A DNA stretch of 64,000 bases, taken from the NCBI GenBank assembly GCA_008638375.1, contig CM018041.1:5695501-5759500 (forward strand), read 5' to 3'. The notes beneath the pieces are model-generated. The model worked only from the letters and a program-made list of their open reading frames with translations, did not search any database and was not told the origin of the DNA. This stretch comes from Nyssa sinensis (taxonomy: Eukaryota > Streptophyta > Magnoliopsida > Cornales > Nyssaceae). Positions 12,047-23,060 of this stretch are shown here, one piece after another (position 1 is the stretch's first letter; every line of letters starts with the position of its first letter). A program made the position numbers and the translations under genes.

Positions 12047-12655
12047 CTTTCCACCGAGACCCCAAATTAGGTGCTTAATTATTAATGGTTCATACAAAGA
12101 GGTTGACAATTAATGATTCGGCATAATGCGGTAAAAATCTGATTTGAACTATTCTTAAACGGAATTTAAAAGGTCCTATTTGCATACAGAGATCACAGAG
12201 ATTCGGGGTTTATCACAAAGAGATTGACTCGAATGTACATAGGGTCACATGACCGCTTCGCATAAATGTAGATATAGTATCTGGATTTGGAGGGTCTTCT
12301 GTTTTGTGAGTATACATTTCAAAACGTAGCAACAAATCTTCATTAAATATTTACTGCCATATCATGTAATAAAAAAAGGTTAGTGCAGGAAACACCAAAT
12401 ATTAACAAATAATGCGTTAAAAAAAAAAGTGATAAGGAAAAAGTATACCCAGTCCAATAGTAATCATTTTAAAATCAGATTTGAAGCAGCAGATTTGAGG
12501 TTCTATGGGACCTTTGCTTTTGCATCCCTTTATAGGGCCAATCCTCTTCAACTTGAGATTATGTAAGATATAATCCTATTTCAGCCCTGAAACATGATTG
12601 ATTGTGAGGCTTCCCAACCGAAAATGGTAAGAGAAGAATACCATTTTGATTGGTA

Positions 12656-12958
12656 ACCTCCCCGGTGGAGTCGCCAAAATGTAGGAAGGTCATCATAAAG
12701 GAATAGTTCGTTCAGGAGTGGGAGTTACACTCTGAGATGGGATTTCGGGGTGATGTGGCTGGGAAGAATGTGAAGCACTCTAGGCAAGGAATCCATGGGA
12801 GAATAAAGTGACAACATCTTCCTCTCACTTAATCCTTTTCAAAGTACACATCTCTATGGAGAAACTATTTATAGAAGGTGAACACATGCCATTCTCGTGC
12901 GAGACTATAATGGTTTCACAATTATCACGCTCAAGACTCCATGTGTACAAATACAAAG
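12656..12958 (-). mobile_element. LTR-retrotransposon relic: primer-binding site plus partial LTR
   Basis: The minus strand at about 12680-12661 reads TTTTGGCGACTCCACCGGGG, like primer-binding sites of plant gypsy elements. It is adjacent to a segment starting TGTAGGAAGG on the plus strand, as an LTR end would. The LTR-like DNA runs right until a LINE tail interrupts it at 12959. Similar GC-richer sequence at about 13540-13680 may be its continuation. No internal domains were seen. Confidence 0.4.
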
Positions 12959-13340
12959 TTTTTTTTTTTTATCAGTAAATGTAACCTTGTATTAATAACA
13001 AAAGGGACCCAATGATGAAACCCGAAATATCACAAAAAGCAGGGACTGGCTACATGATTAAAGCCTAAGATCCCCCCAAAAATCCATAAGTCTATTTAGA
13101 TACAAAGGGTATTCTTCTTTGATCTAAAAGAAAAACATCATCAAAAACTCCTATTTCAATTTCCAAGGAGGGAAATCCACTCCATCAAATATTCTTCTAT
13201 TTATCTCGCGCCAAAGACACCACAATAGACAGATCGGCGCCATTCTCCAAGCTTAACGCTCCTTCCGAATTTTCCTACGATGCCACCCCAACAAAAGATG
13301 CTCGACCTTTTCCGGCCATAACCCAACAACAACCAAAAAA
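12959..13340 (-). mobile_element. Second LINE 3' end
   Basis: Poly-T on the plus strand (12959-12970) marks the tail. The minus strand encodes the same ORF2 end as the fragment at 10585-11400 (WRMAPICLLWCLWREINRRIFDG) but with stops. It is a 5'-truncated copy of a related LINE. Confidence 0.75.
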
Positions 13341-14374
13341 GGCAAAAAGTAAATTCCACATGTCCAAATAGAAAGTAATAGAAGCTTATAGAAGACTTTA
13401 GAGAATCCCCTTATATTATGCCGAACCTAAAATCTTGAGATACTCTAACGAACCTTACACCTTAGCTGCGAATCCACAAAACCTAAAATATCCCGTAGTA
13501 GCAAATCCAAGGTAGCCCCCTCAACCTTTGAATCTCTTAAGTTCAAGAGCCTTCATTGACTCGATTCACGTCATGGTAACTCAGTTTAGGCCAAAAGGTT
13601 AGAGCTTGGGCCTAAAACATTGAACCACATCAGTTCAGTCAGACTGAGATAGTTTAGGTTGAAAAGTCCCTTTTTGAGCTATTACTATGCCTAGTCAAGG
13701 AGATCATCTGTTCTTAATTTGGCATGCCCATAAGAGACTACTTTCAATAGAGGTGATCCTGAGATTGCTTTTATTCATTAGAGGTGATCCTAAGATTGTT
13801 AGCCGTAGTTAGCATATAGCATATTAGTATATTTTTATCATAAGTATAGTTTAGTCCCTTTTTATTACCTCTAAACAACCATTGTGTAGTACCCATAAGA
13901 GGAAGTCGTGTGGCTAAATAGGTACACAATAAACATAATACCAACACTCCTACAGAAAGAAATTTAAAGAGGAAAAAATGCTCAGTCAACTAAAATTAAA
14001 CAACAACATAACATGCTGGATTTAACTTAGAAAATTTAACAATATATATTCAAAGGGTGAGCTTATTATATTAAGAGAACCAAATTGAGTCATGCATTGA
14101 GGTTTACAGGCCCATAATTAATACTTCTATAAGATGTTAAACAACTTGCAGCAAATTTGGACGAAGAAAAAAAAAGGATCAAGATTCAAGATAAATGTAA
14201 TCCAAAAATTGCCTAGTTCCATTTTGCCTGAATTTTGCACTCATAATAATTTACCATGAAGAAACAAAAAGGATTCTGACAATTCTGCTGTAAGATAAAA
14301 TTTTTTTAGCAATGTTCCAAGTTACAATAATTAATGAGGAAATAACACATTATTAGTCTTGGAAAATATTCAAA
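13341..14374. other. Intergenic DNA, probable decayed LTR remnant
   Basis: No gene recognised. 13540-13680 resembles LTR or leader sequence in composition; the remainder is AT-rich. Confidence 0.45.
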
Positions 14375-14620
14375 ATTCTTTTTGATAGGTAAGCTATGAC
14401 TATATTATAAACAAGGTGCCAAAAGGAGCGAACCCATTAACAAAAGAATATTGAGAGCTACATGGATCCCTTATTACAATTTAATTCTCCCAAAAAGCTT
14501 TACAAAAGAAAAAAGATAAATGGGATATTTCCCTACGACCCAAAAACAAAAGGTTTCCAAAATACATTTCTTTAGACTATGGGGAGGATTTTCAATCCTC
14601 ACAAAGTTCAAAAGCATTCA
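14375..14620 (-). mobile_element. Third LINE-like tail
   Basis: The plus strand begins with TTTTTGATAGGTAAG and the phrase ATTATAAACAAGGTGCC, followed by GAGCGAACCCATTAACAA. It parallels the tail of the LINE at 10585 in order and wording. Only 3'-UTR-like sequence is present. Confidence 0.45.
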
Positions 14621-14728
14621 ATGATGAAACTAGTAACTACAATCAATATACATGAAAGCACTAGCTTGAACATGATTGGCTTTAATTTTTATTGCTTATA
14701 AAGAATAGAAATAATTGCATTCAGTCCA

Positions 14729-15604
14729 TCATCGCGGGTGTGAGAACATACCAAATTCTGCAATTAATAGTTCTCGTCCCTGCCAACAGTGCAAATTCGA
14801 CGAGTGTTTTCTGACTACAAACTGCCAAACGGTTCCAATACTTGGAGTCCTCTAAAATGTAAAATTTTAATCAGTAACTCAAACATATAATTATATCTCC
14901 CACCCAAAAAGAGGAGGAGGTGCTACTCTTCTCAAAAAGGACAATCCAAGAATCTCATAAATTTTACTAACATTATTTTTCTAATCCAATTTAAACCCAA
15001 AAGACCTTCGTTTAGTTAGTATCTTCAACAACTCATTTAGTTAGGACATATATGATACCTTAAACCTAAGAATATTTATTTAGAGTTGTATTAAAATTTT
15101 AAAATTTGAGTTTATCTCAAAATGATTATACAATAAGAATTATAATTTTTGAGTCAAATAATAGTATTTTAACTATAACACGATTTAAAGGTCTTTATGA
15201 TTAAGTTTTTATTAATAATATTTTTAATTTAAAATTTTAGAAAAAATTTTATGCTCGTGTGGGTGAATAGTTCCATGGATTATTTAATTTAAGTAGTTCG
15301 ATGGGTTCAAAATTTTTTATTTCTGCTTTAATTTTGATGTGATGTTTTGGAGAGAATAAAAAGATTCAACAAATATATACTGAAAAGATTATGAAAAGTC
15401 CAAATACCATAGAAATCGAAACATCCCCGATCTGTCAAATTCTCATCATAACCCCATATTCAAGCGTAAAAATCTAACAATTTTAACAGCAATGAACTGA
15501 TTTGAACCCTAAAATAAAATCTTTTGAAGCAAAGACTGATCGAAATTGAACAGAAGGAAAGATCTTTACCTTGTTATGCGCAAAGGCAAAATTGTAAGAG
15601 CCAT
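14729..15604 (-). CDS. Possible two-exon small gene, or 5' leader exons of the SRO gene
   Basis: A GC-rich, CpG-containing minus-strand segment (about 15950-15570) looks like a first exon and ends at a good donor, ACAAG|GTAAAG (exon end 15570). An acceptor, TTTTAGAG|G, opens a second exon at 14849. Joining an ATG at 15604-15602 (MALTILPLRIT) to the second exon keeps the frame open to TGA at 14731-14729, giving 51 residues. An AATAAA lies about 35-40 bp further on. The second exon also contains an internal donor, TTTG|GTATGT (GT at 14751-14750). I do not recognise the peptide. Alternatively both segments are untranslated leader exons spliced to the SRO coding exon, which has an acceptor just before its ATG. 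Confidence 0.3.
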
Positions 15605-15949
15605 GCGTTTCGGTACTGGATCTTCCTCCTCATCGTCGCCGCCGCCGTCGTCGTCTCGTAAAATGAGTGCATGGGACTCGTGGACAAGACGCGACGGCGA
15701 CGTAAGAGGGCGAAGACCAAAGGCCTTGAGACCATTGAAAATTGTTAAATTGGAGTGGCGGTTGTTTGCTTGGGTGAAAAGAAATAGACGAAGCAGCTTC
15801 AAAGATCGAGGAACGAACTGTGGGAGACCAGGAAGAGGAAGTAAACGGTATCGTTTGGTTTAGTTGGCAGGGGAACGACGTCGTGCTGACAGGTGGGTGT
15901 GTTCTTACAACGTCAATTCGGCCGAAAAATTCATTCAAAGTCATAATTG

Positions 15950-17580
15950 TGGGACCTTTTTTTAAAGGGAAAATTCTTTATTGAGTTATTTTAATAATAT
16001 CATAATACGTGATTTGTTTTTTACTATATTATAATATATATAATATAATATTATTTCAATCACACAACGTCACCTAATATCTTTAAAAAAAAATTATACT
16101 TTTTTAAGTATTTTAAAATCAAATTTTTTTTACGTCGATTATTAATAATTAAAATTTTAATAAAAAACTTAATTTTCACAAAAAAATAACTTAATTTGAT
16201 TTGTATAAATTTTATTTATTAAAAAAAATAATAATAATAAACCATATAATTAAAATATTTATTTTTACACATAATTACACTCACACATACATAGACTTCG
16301 AGTTTTATACGGAAGAATAATTTTCCTCTTCTGTGCTAAAAAAATATTATAATAATGAAAGATGCTTATTACGAGGGATTTATGTGGTGGGACCAAATGA
16401 AAAGTTATGGACACAATTATGGACACAAGTATTGTGTCCATCAAACTCCACTTCTTTTAAGAATAAAGTGACTTCTACGTGATCTACTTCTAGAATCAAC
16501 TCTTATAAGTTATAAGTGTATTGAAATTTATATTTTAAATAATGTGATAATTTTTTATTAGTAAAATATGCATAATATATATATATATATACATATACAT
16601 ATCTAAAGTTTTCAATATGTGGTATACTTTGATATAAAAAATTATAAAATTGACTTAATATAACAAAAGGCCAAACACTAATCATATAAACAAGGATTAT
16701 TAGATCACCAAAATCGTTAGTCATAACAATACTAATGTAGAAATCGAGATTTCATTCGAGGTGATAAATTTTTTTTTTTTTAACAAACGTGACGTGAGTT
16801 TGAAATTTAGTGTAAGTGCACACAAAAGTAAAGTTTATAAATAAGGATAAATGTCTTATTTTAACTTTAACTGTCCTATACCGTTCACTCTCTCACAAAA
16901 GGTAAAATTTACGGGTGAATCTCATGAATAATAAGTTTCACTTTTCGTAAAAGAGTGAGTTACAAAATGAAACAATTGAGATAAAATGTTTATCAATGTA
17001 AAAGTTTTATCATTGACGAAGTGCCTAAATTGTAGAATGTGCCCATTATGGAAGTAAGGTGCATGAAACAGCAGTGACACAAGCATAACTAGCTCTATCT
17101 CACTTTCATTTTGCATCATAACCTATCTTACAAAAAATAGTTTTAGGAAGAATAATGCTACAAATAGTCGCCAAATAAATTGTATGTGTTAATTGTTATC
17201 AAAGTTAGAAATTATTTTTTATATATAAAAAGATAAGTAATTTTTCATTTGAAAAATTAAATTAAATAGATTAATTGTATCAATATATGTAACACGTCTA
17301 ATAAATCAAAGACATATCTAAATTTAAATTGGGGTGTCCTATAATCCTTCCAACTATATGTAACACATCTAATAAATTAAAGAGAGATGTGATTGTTACT
17401 TATAAATTTAATTATTTTGTTAAATTTATGAAATAATTATTTATTTTAAATATTAAAAAAGTTTAAAATTTTAATCATCATTTAACGTAATAAAATAATG
17501 TGAAATGACGATCAAAAGAATAATTTTTCCAAGAGAAAATACATGAAGGTGGTGTTCTGTCATTCTATAGTCTTAATAGA
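15950..17580. other. AT-rich intergenic DNA upstream of oleosin
   Basis: No gene recognised. It holds AT dinucleotide tracts (near 16030 and 16576) and a MITE-like fold-back near 16880-16965. Short open stretches lack any family signature. Confidence 0.6.
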
Positions 17581-17589
17581 TCAAGTAAA

Positions 17590-17740
17590 AGGCCACGTAT
17601 CTCAAAATGAAGCCACATCGTTACATGCAACCCCTGCATGAGAAGCAAAGGAACACGTGACACAACCCCCTTCAACAAGTGCCACCCCACGGACTGCAAC
17701 ACCACCCACTCCTTTCATCTATATAGTTATATATAGACTA
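17590..17740 (+). promoter_or_regulatory. Seed-type oleosin promoter: RY pair, G-box/ABRE, TATA
   Basis: Upstream of the oleosin ATG are an ACGT-core element (CCACGTA, about 17593), two RY motifs in inverted pairing (CATGCA at 17624-17629 and TGCATG at 17635-17640), a perfect G-box CACGTG (17654-17659, within ACACGTGAC), and a TATA box (TATATATA, about 17728-17736) roughly 75 bp before the start codon. RY plus ABRE is the known recipe for B3 (ABI3/FUS3/LEC2) and bZIP control during seed maturation; its activity here is inferred. Confidence 0.75.
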
Positions 17741-17809
17741 TCCCCAAACCCCATCTCAAACAATACCCCCACTCATCTCTTCATTCCATACCGTCTGGTT
17801 TTTGTATCA

Positions 17810-18205
17810 ATGGCTGAGTGTCAACCAGAGTCCCACAAGGTGGTGAAGGCGGCCACTGCAGTCACTGCAGGTGGGTCCCTCCTAGTCCTCTCCGGCTTGA
17901 CCCTCGCCGGAACTGTGATTGCACTCACTATAGCTACTCCTTTGCTGGTCATATTCAGTCCAGTTCTTGTACCTGCAGCCATAACAGTGTTCCTTCTGCT
18001 CAGTGGGTTTCTGGCTTCGGGAGGATTCGGTGTGGCGGCGTTGACGGTGTTGTCCTGGATTTACAGGTACGTGACCGGGAGGCAACCACCTGGTGCGAAC
18101 CAGCTTGACCAAGCACGCATGAAGCTGGCTAGCAAGGCTCGGGAGATGAAGGACAAGGCTGAGCAGTTTGGACAGCAGCACGTGACGGGTTCACAGGGCA
18201 CTTGA
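17810..18205 (+). CDS. Oleosin (low-molecular-weight seed oil-body protein)
   Basis: A 131-residue single-exon oleosin, the structural protein that coats seed oil bodies and prevents their fusion. A short hydrophilic N-terminus is followed by a long hydrophobic hairpin (about residues 19-88) with the diagnostic proline knot P44-x5-S50-P51-x3-P55. The C-terminal amphipathic part is rich in K, R and E ([20 protein letters not shown]). There is no insertion in the C-terminal domain, so it belongs to the short (L-type) class. I chose the ATG at 17810 because upstream in-frame sequence is 5' UTR and promoter (TATA at about 17730). Intact, with no sign of decay. Its 3' flank carries a Stowaway MITE and resembles fragments 20-30 kb downstream. 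Confidence 0.97.
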   Translation: MAECQPESHKVVKAATAVTAGGSLLVLSGLTLAGTVIALTIATPLLVIFSPVLVPAAITVFLLLSGFLASGGFGVAALTVLSWIYRYVTGRQPPGANQLDQARMKLASKAREMKDKAEQFGQQHVTGSQGT

Positions 18206-18420
18206 TCTCTGCCTCATGTTATTTTACTTGTCCAGTGGGTGATTTAGCCGAGGTGGGGATCAGACGGCTTTGTTGGCACTGCATGCATGTGTCTGTTTTG
18301 CTTTTCTTTTTCTTTTTTCTCTTTATTTTTTGGTGTAGTTTTTTTTTGGGTGTAATTGTGTGTTCCTACCTCATAATGTGGTGGTTTGGTTTCGGACCTT
18401 TTTTCCCATCTAAAGTAATA

Positions 18421-18662
18421 CTTCATCCGTCTCAAAATGAAAATTTCATTTGAAAATTTTAATTTTTTAAGAAGTATTATTTTAAAACTATTTAAATTTT
18501 TCATATTACCCTCATTTAATTGTAAATCATGTTTATATTAGATGTAATAAAGGGTAGTTTTGAAAATTCATATGTTAAAAGTATGTTGACTTTTCAAATA
18601 AGACTTTTAAAATAGGATAATCCAAAATGGAATAAAAGATTTTTAAAATGGGACGGAGGAAG
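18421..18662. mobile_element. Stowaway-type MITE (Tc1/mariner) in oleosin 3' flank
   Basis: The 242-bp element has inverted ends beginning CTTCATCCGTCTCAAAAT and, on the other strand, CTTCCTCCGTCCCATTTTA. TA dinucleotides sit at 18419-18420 and 18663-18664. The CTCCGTC end and the TA target site are Stowaway hallmarks. Related sequence at about 38371-38485 runs through the same point without the insert, which supports the boundaries. Confidence 0.9.
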
Positions 18663-18664
18663 TA

Positions 18665-19689
18665 ATTTTTAGTTAAAATTTGAAGATTCTTATCTTTATT
18701 TTCATATACAAATAATGTTATTTTTAACACAATATTTTATTAAATTTTTTTTATCTCTAAACTATATGTTTAGATATTATTCAATTTGGTCTCTCGTTAG
18801 TTAATGAAGGTGGTTGATATTAGTCATTTCAGGTGAATTTAAGAGACTTAATTGACTCACATTAAGAAAGACAAAATTAATTTATTAACACTCGTTTATA
18901 TATCAATAAATTGAATTTTTTAAGTATCTGAACAGTAACGTTAGCAAGTATATATAAACTGTATTTTTTATATTTTAAATTCAAATTTTTTATTTTTATC
19001 ATAAATTAGGATCTTAAATCATTACTTTTATGCCATATTAAATGAACGATTTGGAGAAGAATTTGAGGTTAAAAAGGAGAATTGAGAATTCTTAGTTTTA
19101 ATTATTTTTGGATAATTATTTTTTATATGAGGACTTAAAACTATAAATTAATATTGTGAATTAAAGTTAGAATCAACTTATAAATGTTTTTTTTGATAAC
19201 TAATAATAGTATATGTATAAAAGTTGTCAAATGGAGATGAATTTCATGTAAAATAAGTGCAAAATTGCAAATATATACTTTTCGGGATTGTTATAATAAA
19301 ATTTTTAGAATTTTGTCCTTGTTGAACATACATGTAATTTTTTATATGGCATTAATATAATATTGTATTATTGATAATATTTTAAAAAATATAATTAATA
19401 TGATTGTGTCAAATGTCCCAAATAATGGATGAAAAAAAAAAAAGTGAAATCCTAATACATGTTAACGTGGGGGCACCTTGGCTTACTTTTACCTCAATCC
19501 ATGTCGGGCATGAGACCATAATGTTCAACATAATGGAGGTTCATTGGAGTGATCCAAATTAAAGTAATGTTATAAATGACAGAGGTTGTCTGAAGTGACT
19601 AGACTGAAAAAATAAAGTGAAAATATCAATTATTTTATTATTTTTTAAAAAATTCTCATCAATTTAATATTAATTGAGTGATCCCTTGT
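18665..19689. other. AT-rich intergenic DNA
   Basis: No supported gene. A few long A/T runs. The first 60 bp continue the oleosin 3' flank. Confidence 0.6.
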
Positions 19690-19990
19690 CTATTTTCAAC
19701 GCTCCTTTTTAGCACATAGCAAGTGCAATGCTCTTTTTGTTTAGAGAAATTATTGAATGTAATGAATGATCAATAAGTTAATAGTGTCTTAAAAAGGTAT
19801 ATAACTCAAATGAATGTATATTTATTAAGGCATAAAATCCAAAAACGAATAGGTAAAAAAAAAAAAAAGAGAGGATAAAAAACTTGCATCATAATGAAAA
19901 TGGTAGTCAAGTAGAAAAAAATAAGAGTAACACAAGGGACTTACTTACCCAAGGTCACTTTTTAATGGGTATACTTGGCCTAGTCATATA
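19690..19990 (+). repeat. Hairpin module, copy I, leader part (left of gypsy insertion)
   Basis: Contains the shared phrases TTTTTGTTTAGAGAAATTA, ATAGTGTCTTAAAAAGGTAT, AAAATGGTAGTCAAGTAGAA and GACTTACTTACCCAAGGTCA. All recur in copy III (about 41800-42110), copy IV (45480-45600) and in part copy VII (51490-51770). The gypsy element then interrupts this copy, which resumes at 31986. Confidence 0.85.
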
Positions 19991-19995
19991 CATAG

Positions 19996-20623
19996 TGATA
20001 TACCATAAAAAGACAGGCCAATCAACACTTGACACGACTGTCCACAGTCCGATTTATGTTCAGCTAGCATGACTCTCGCTCAGCCAATGACATCCAGATC
20101 ATCACATAAGGTCGGAAGTGACCAAACAAATATATCCAGAACTGATCACAGGGTCCAGACCAGAGATTCAGATCTCGTCACCGCCTTAGCGGATTCCGAG
20201 CAGAGAATAGGGAAATAGTCTCCAATACGGAAACTACCATTTGTGATTATCTCCGCCTTAGTGGATTCCGGGCAGAGGATAAGGAAGCAGTCTCCAATAC
20301 GGAAACTACCATTTATGATTATCTCCATCTACGACTCAATGCCCACAAGGAAACTGCAATCTCCGATGATCATATCCCTATATTCATGGCGTCGAATCCT
20401 GATCAACTTAGGAAAACTTCAGCCTATATATTAAACCCTAGAGGTACGCTTTTAAACTCATGCTCATTCTTTGACTTTCAATACAGTCTTTCAAATTCCC
20501 TTACTTACTTAAGCATCGGAGCGGCTACCGCCAGAGCCAATCCGGTGGTCCTCTGATCATCTTTCTGAGTGTTCTACAGGTCACGGAGCCCTCACGTGTT
20601 GCGAGTCAAAAAGTGCAGCATCA
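19996..20623 (+). repeat. gypsy 5' LTR
   Basis: 628 bp, TGATATACC ... GCAGCATCA. Inside is a direct duplication of about 72 bp (around 20180-20325, both parts containing CGGAAACTACCATTT). A TATA-like CTATATATTAAA occurs near 20425, a plausible core promoter. Confidence 0.95.
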
Positions 20624-20624
20624 G

Positions 20625-20642
20625 TTTGGCGCCGTCTGTGGG
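20625..20642 (+). other. gypsy primer-binding site
   Basis: TTTGGCGCCGTCTGTGGG follows the 5' LTR after a one-base spacer. TGGCGCCG is shared with primer-binding sites of many plant gypsy elements; I do not assign the tRNA firmly. Confidence 0.75.
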
Positions 20643-20696
20643 AATCCAACTAATCTCTACGTGCTTTAAACTCATCTTTCTCCCCACCGGAAGACC

Positions 20697-21932
20697 ATGG
20701 CACCAAATCTCCGACCCCGACAGAATACTCAGAGTTCGCAAAACGCTCAGCGTCAGCCGCCTGCTCCACGCACAAGAGGACCAGCGGCCAACCCTATGCG
20801 ACAAGAGATCGAAGCAATAAAACGACACAATGACCTGGTGCAGGAGCAGTTGCTAGCCATTACTAGAACGCTGGCCACGCTCACGCAGAACCAAGCGGCG
20901 GCTTCTCCTAGCCCGCCGGCCAACTTCGTTGCAGGAACGCAACCCCCGGTTGCCACGGGGAATGAAGAACTTCGTGGGCAGGCCCCTACTAACCAGCCTG
21001 AGCACCCTTCAGGCGTTGCTCGCGATGGCCGAGATCCACAGCCATCAACAGTTCCTGGCTGGGGAACATCCGCTTTTGTCCCCGACGTGCATTACCGGAG
21101 CACTACTCGAGCCCCAACTCCGAGGGTTTCGGGAGCACCCCCGGCACCACAGGAACCTTATCATGCAGCGCCAGTCCCACCAGTTCGGATCCCTCCTCCA
21201 TCCGAAGGGCGCACTCCACCCTATTACCCTGAAGCCGAGGCTGTCAAGCAGGGTTCACAAGATGTCAGACTCAGAGACCCGCGAAGGGTAGAGGAGATTG
21301 CCGAGTCTATGGACCGGACAATCGGCTTAAGAGGACCTCAGAACCCTCCAGAGCAAGACGAACTGGCCAGGCTGCTCGGAAGACTAGCCACACCGTTCAC
21401 CTTCGCCATCATGTCCGAAGAGAGGCCTAGAAAGTTCGTGGTGCCCAAATTCACTCTCTATGACGGATCTGGAGATCCAGGGGATCACCTATCTCATTAT
21501 CAGCATACGATGGCCCTTCACGGAGCTTCAGATGCTTTCATGTGCCGAACGTTCATCACCAGCTTGAAGGGAACAGCTCTGAAGTGGTTCCACAACCTCC
21601 CTCCGAACTCAGTTGCCAGCTTTTACGAGCTCGGTAGACAGTTCTTGGATAGATTTATGACCAGCAGAAGGCTCAGAAGGGGGCCAGAATTCCTGCTGAA
21701 TGTTAAGCAGACCAGGGAAGAATCCCTCCGGGCCTACATTGCCCGTTTCAACACCGAGCTTACTGAGATCACGGATTGCAGCCCGAAGTTCCTTGTTGCG
21801 GCCCTTACTGCCGGGCTTGCCCAAGGTGGCTTCAGAGATTCCCTGACAAAGAGCCCCCCGGCCGATATGGCAGCATTGATGGATCGGGCCAAAAAATACA
21901 TCAACCTGGAAGAAGCCCACCGCTCAGCCTAG
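20697..21932 (+). CDS. gypsy Gag (capsid part), ends at an in-frame TAG
   Basis: 411 residues from an ATG in good context (ACCATGG). The N-terminal 240 residues are Pro/Gln-rich and disordered-looking. From about 243 comes the retrotransposon Gag capsid core (PKFTLYDGSGDPGDHLSHY ... FYELGRQFLDRFM ... LLNVKQTREESLRAYIARFN). The frame stops at TAG (21930-21932), yet the same frame continues for 375 codons with nucleocapsid and protease. The TAG may be a nonsense mutation or a recoding site; the bases after it (AAGGGC) do not match a known readthrough signal. Confidence 0.9.
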   Translation: MAPNLRPRQNTQSSQNAQRQPPAPRTRGPAANPMRQEIEAIKRHNDLVQEQLLAITRTLATLTQNQAAASPSPPANFVAGTQPPVATGNEELRGQAPTNQPEHPSGVARDGRDPQPSTVPGWGTSAFVPDVHYRSTTRAPTPRVSGAPPAPQEPYHAAPVPPVRIPPPSEGRTPPYYPEAEAVKQGSQDVRLRDPRRVEEIAESMDRTIGLRGPQNPPEQDELARLLGRLATPFTFAIMSEERPRKFVVPKFTLYDGSGDPGDHLSHYQHTMALHGASDAFMCRTFITSLKGTALKWFHNLPPNSVASFYELGRQFLDRFMTSRRLRRGPEFLLNVKQTREESLRAYIARFNTELTEITDCSPKFLVAALTAGLAQGGFRDSLTKSPPADMAALMDRAKKYINLEEAHRSA

Positions 21933-23060
21933 AAGGGCAAGGATCAGACCCAGAGGGATAATCCGAAGCGGGAGGACCATAAGAAGGAGGATCACAGAAG
22001 AGACTCCAACAAAAAGAGGGTCAGGAGCCCAGAGAAGAAAACAGCTCCCAGAGTGGTGTACAACTCCGCACCAAGGGAGTTCACCAACTTCACGCCTTTG
22101 AACACTACTCCGAACCAGGTACTCCGGCAGATCCGAGATCGGGAGAACCTGAGGTGGCCAAAGCCGATCAAAGGAGATCCCAGCCTGCGGGACCAAAGTA
22201 AGTACTGCAATTTCCATAAAGATCATGGGAATACTACTAACACTTACAGGACCCTCCGACATGAGTTAGAACAGCTCATAAAGAAGGGACGTCTTCGGGA
22301 GTTCGTCAAACAAGATGGAAGGCAGAACCCCCAAGAAGACAAGCCTCAGCAGCGGCCAGATCAGAGGCCCGAACAGAGGCAAGAGCAGCGGGAAGGACGA
22401 AACGAGCCTCAGAGGCAGAACAACCATGTTATCTACGTCCTCCATGCTGACTCCCCTGTTACAGGAATGTCCAACAGGGCGAGAAAAAGATATGCTCGGG
22501 AGGCCAGAACCGCCCCAAACATCTTGCAGGTCTCCAACGTCGAAAATAGGCTCAAGCCAGGGCCAGAGATCCAGTTCACCGAGCAAGATCTAGCAGGGGT
22601 ACACTGCCCTCACAGTGATGCCCTTGTTATCACCCTCAGAATCGCCAACTTCGAAACTAGAAGAGTCCTAGTCGACACTGGCAGCTCAGTCAACATTCTA
22701 TTCTATGAACCGCTTAAGCGGATGGGTATAGACCAGGACAGCGTCAAGCCCACCACTGCCGTAATGGCAGCTTTTGATGGCAGCCTCAGCACCCCCCTGG
22801 GGAGAGTTGACCTTCCTACCACTATTGGGGAAGGTGAAGGGCAGAAGACCACCATCTCTGAGTACATGGTGTTGAACATGAAGTCTCCATATAACGTCAT
22901 CATCGGGAGACCCTGGTTACACCAGATAGGGGCGGTCACTTCGACCCTTCATCAGTGTCTGAAGTACGTCCACAATCAGAGCGTGCACTCGGTCCGGGGA
23001 TGTCAGCCAACCTCACGAGAATGTCACGCTATTGCCCTCAAGGAGACAGCTCCAAAATAG
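21933..23060 (+). CDS. gypsy nucleocapsid-like and aspartic protease segment, between two TAG codons
   Basis: In the same frame as Gag. It begins with a strongly basic K/R-rich stretch, then a degenerate zinc-knuckle-like CNFHKDHGN (from about 22207) in which the last two ligands of the usual C-x2-H...GH-x4-C pattern appear lost (GN, and Tyr for Cys). A Q/R-rich region follows, then the retroviral-type aspartic protease with active site VLVDTGSSVNIL (D codon at about 22674) and the IIGRPWLH flap-end motif. The segment ends at TAG (23058-23060). The first in-frame ATG-type start inside is near 22053, but translation probably depends on continuing from Gag. Confidence 0.85.
   Translation, partial: KGKDQTQRDNPKREDHKKEDHRRDSNKKRVRSPEKKTAPRVVYNSAPREFTNFTPLNTTPNQVLRQIRDRENLRWPKPIKGDPSLRDQSKYCNFHKDHGNTTNTYRTLRHELEQLIKKGRLREFVKQDGRQNPQEDKPQQRPDQRPEQRQEQREGRNEPQRQNNHVIYVLHADSPVTGMSNRARKRYAREARTAPNILQVSNVENRLKPGPEIQFTEQDLAGVHCPHSDALVITLRIANFETRRVLVDTGSSVNILFYEPLKRMGIDQDSVKPTTAVMAAFDGSLSTPLGRVDLPTTIGEGEGQKTTISEYMVLNMKSPYNVIIGRPWLHQIGAVTSTLHQCLKYVHNQSVHSVRGCQPTSRECHAIALKETAPK

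Noticed and set aside
15546..15863. 105-codon plus-strand ORF
   Set aside because: Opposite strand of the GC-rich candidate first exon; low-complexity S/R runs come from a GTC/GCC repeat, and the minus strand has better splice signals.
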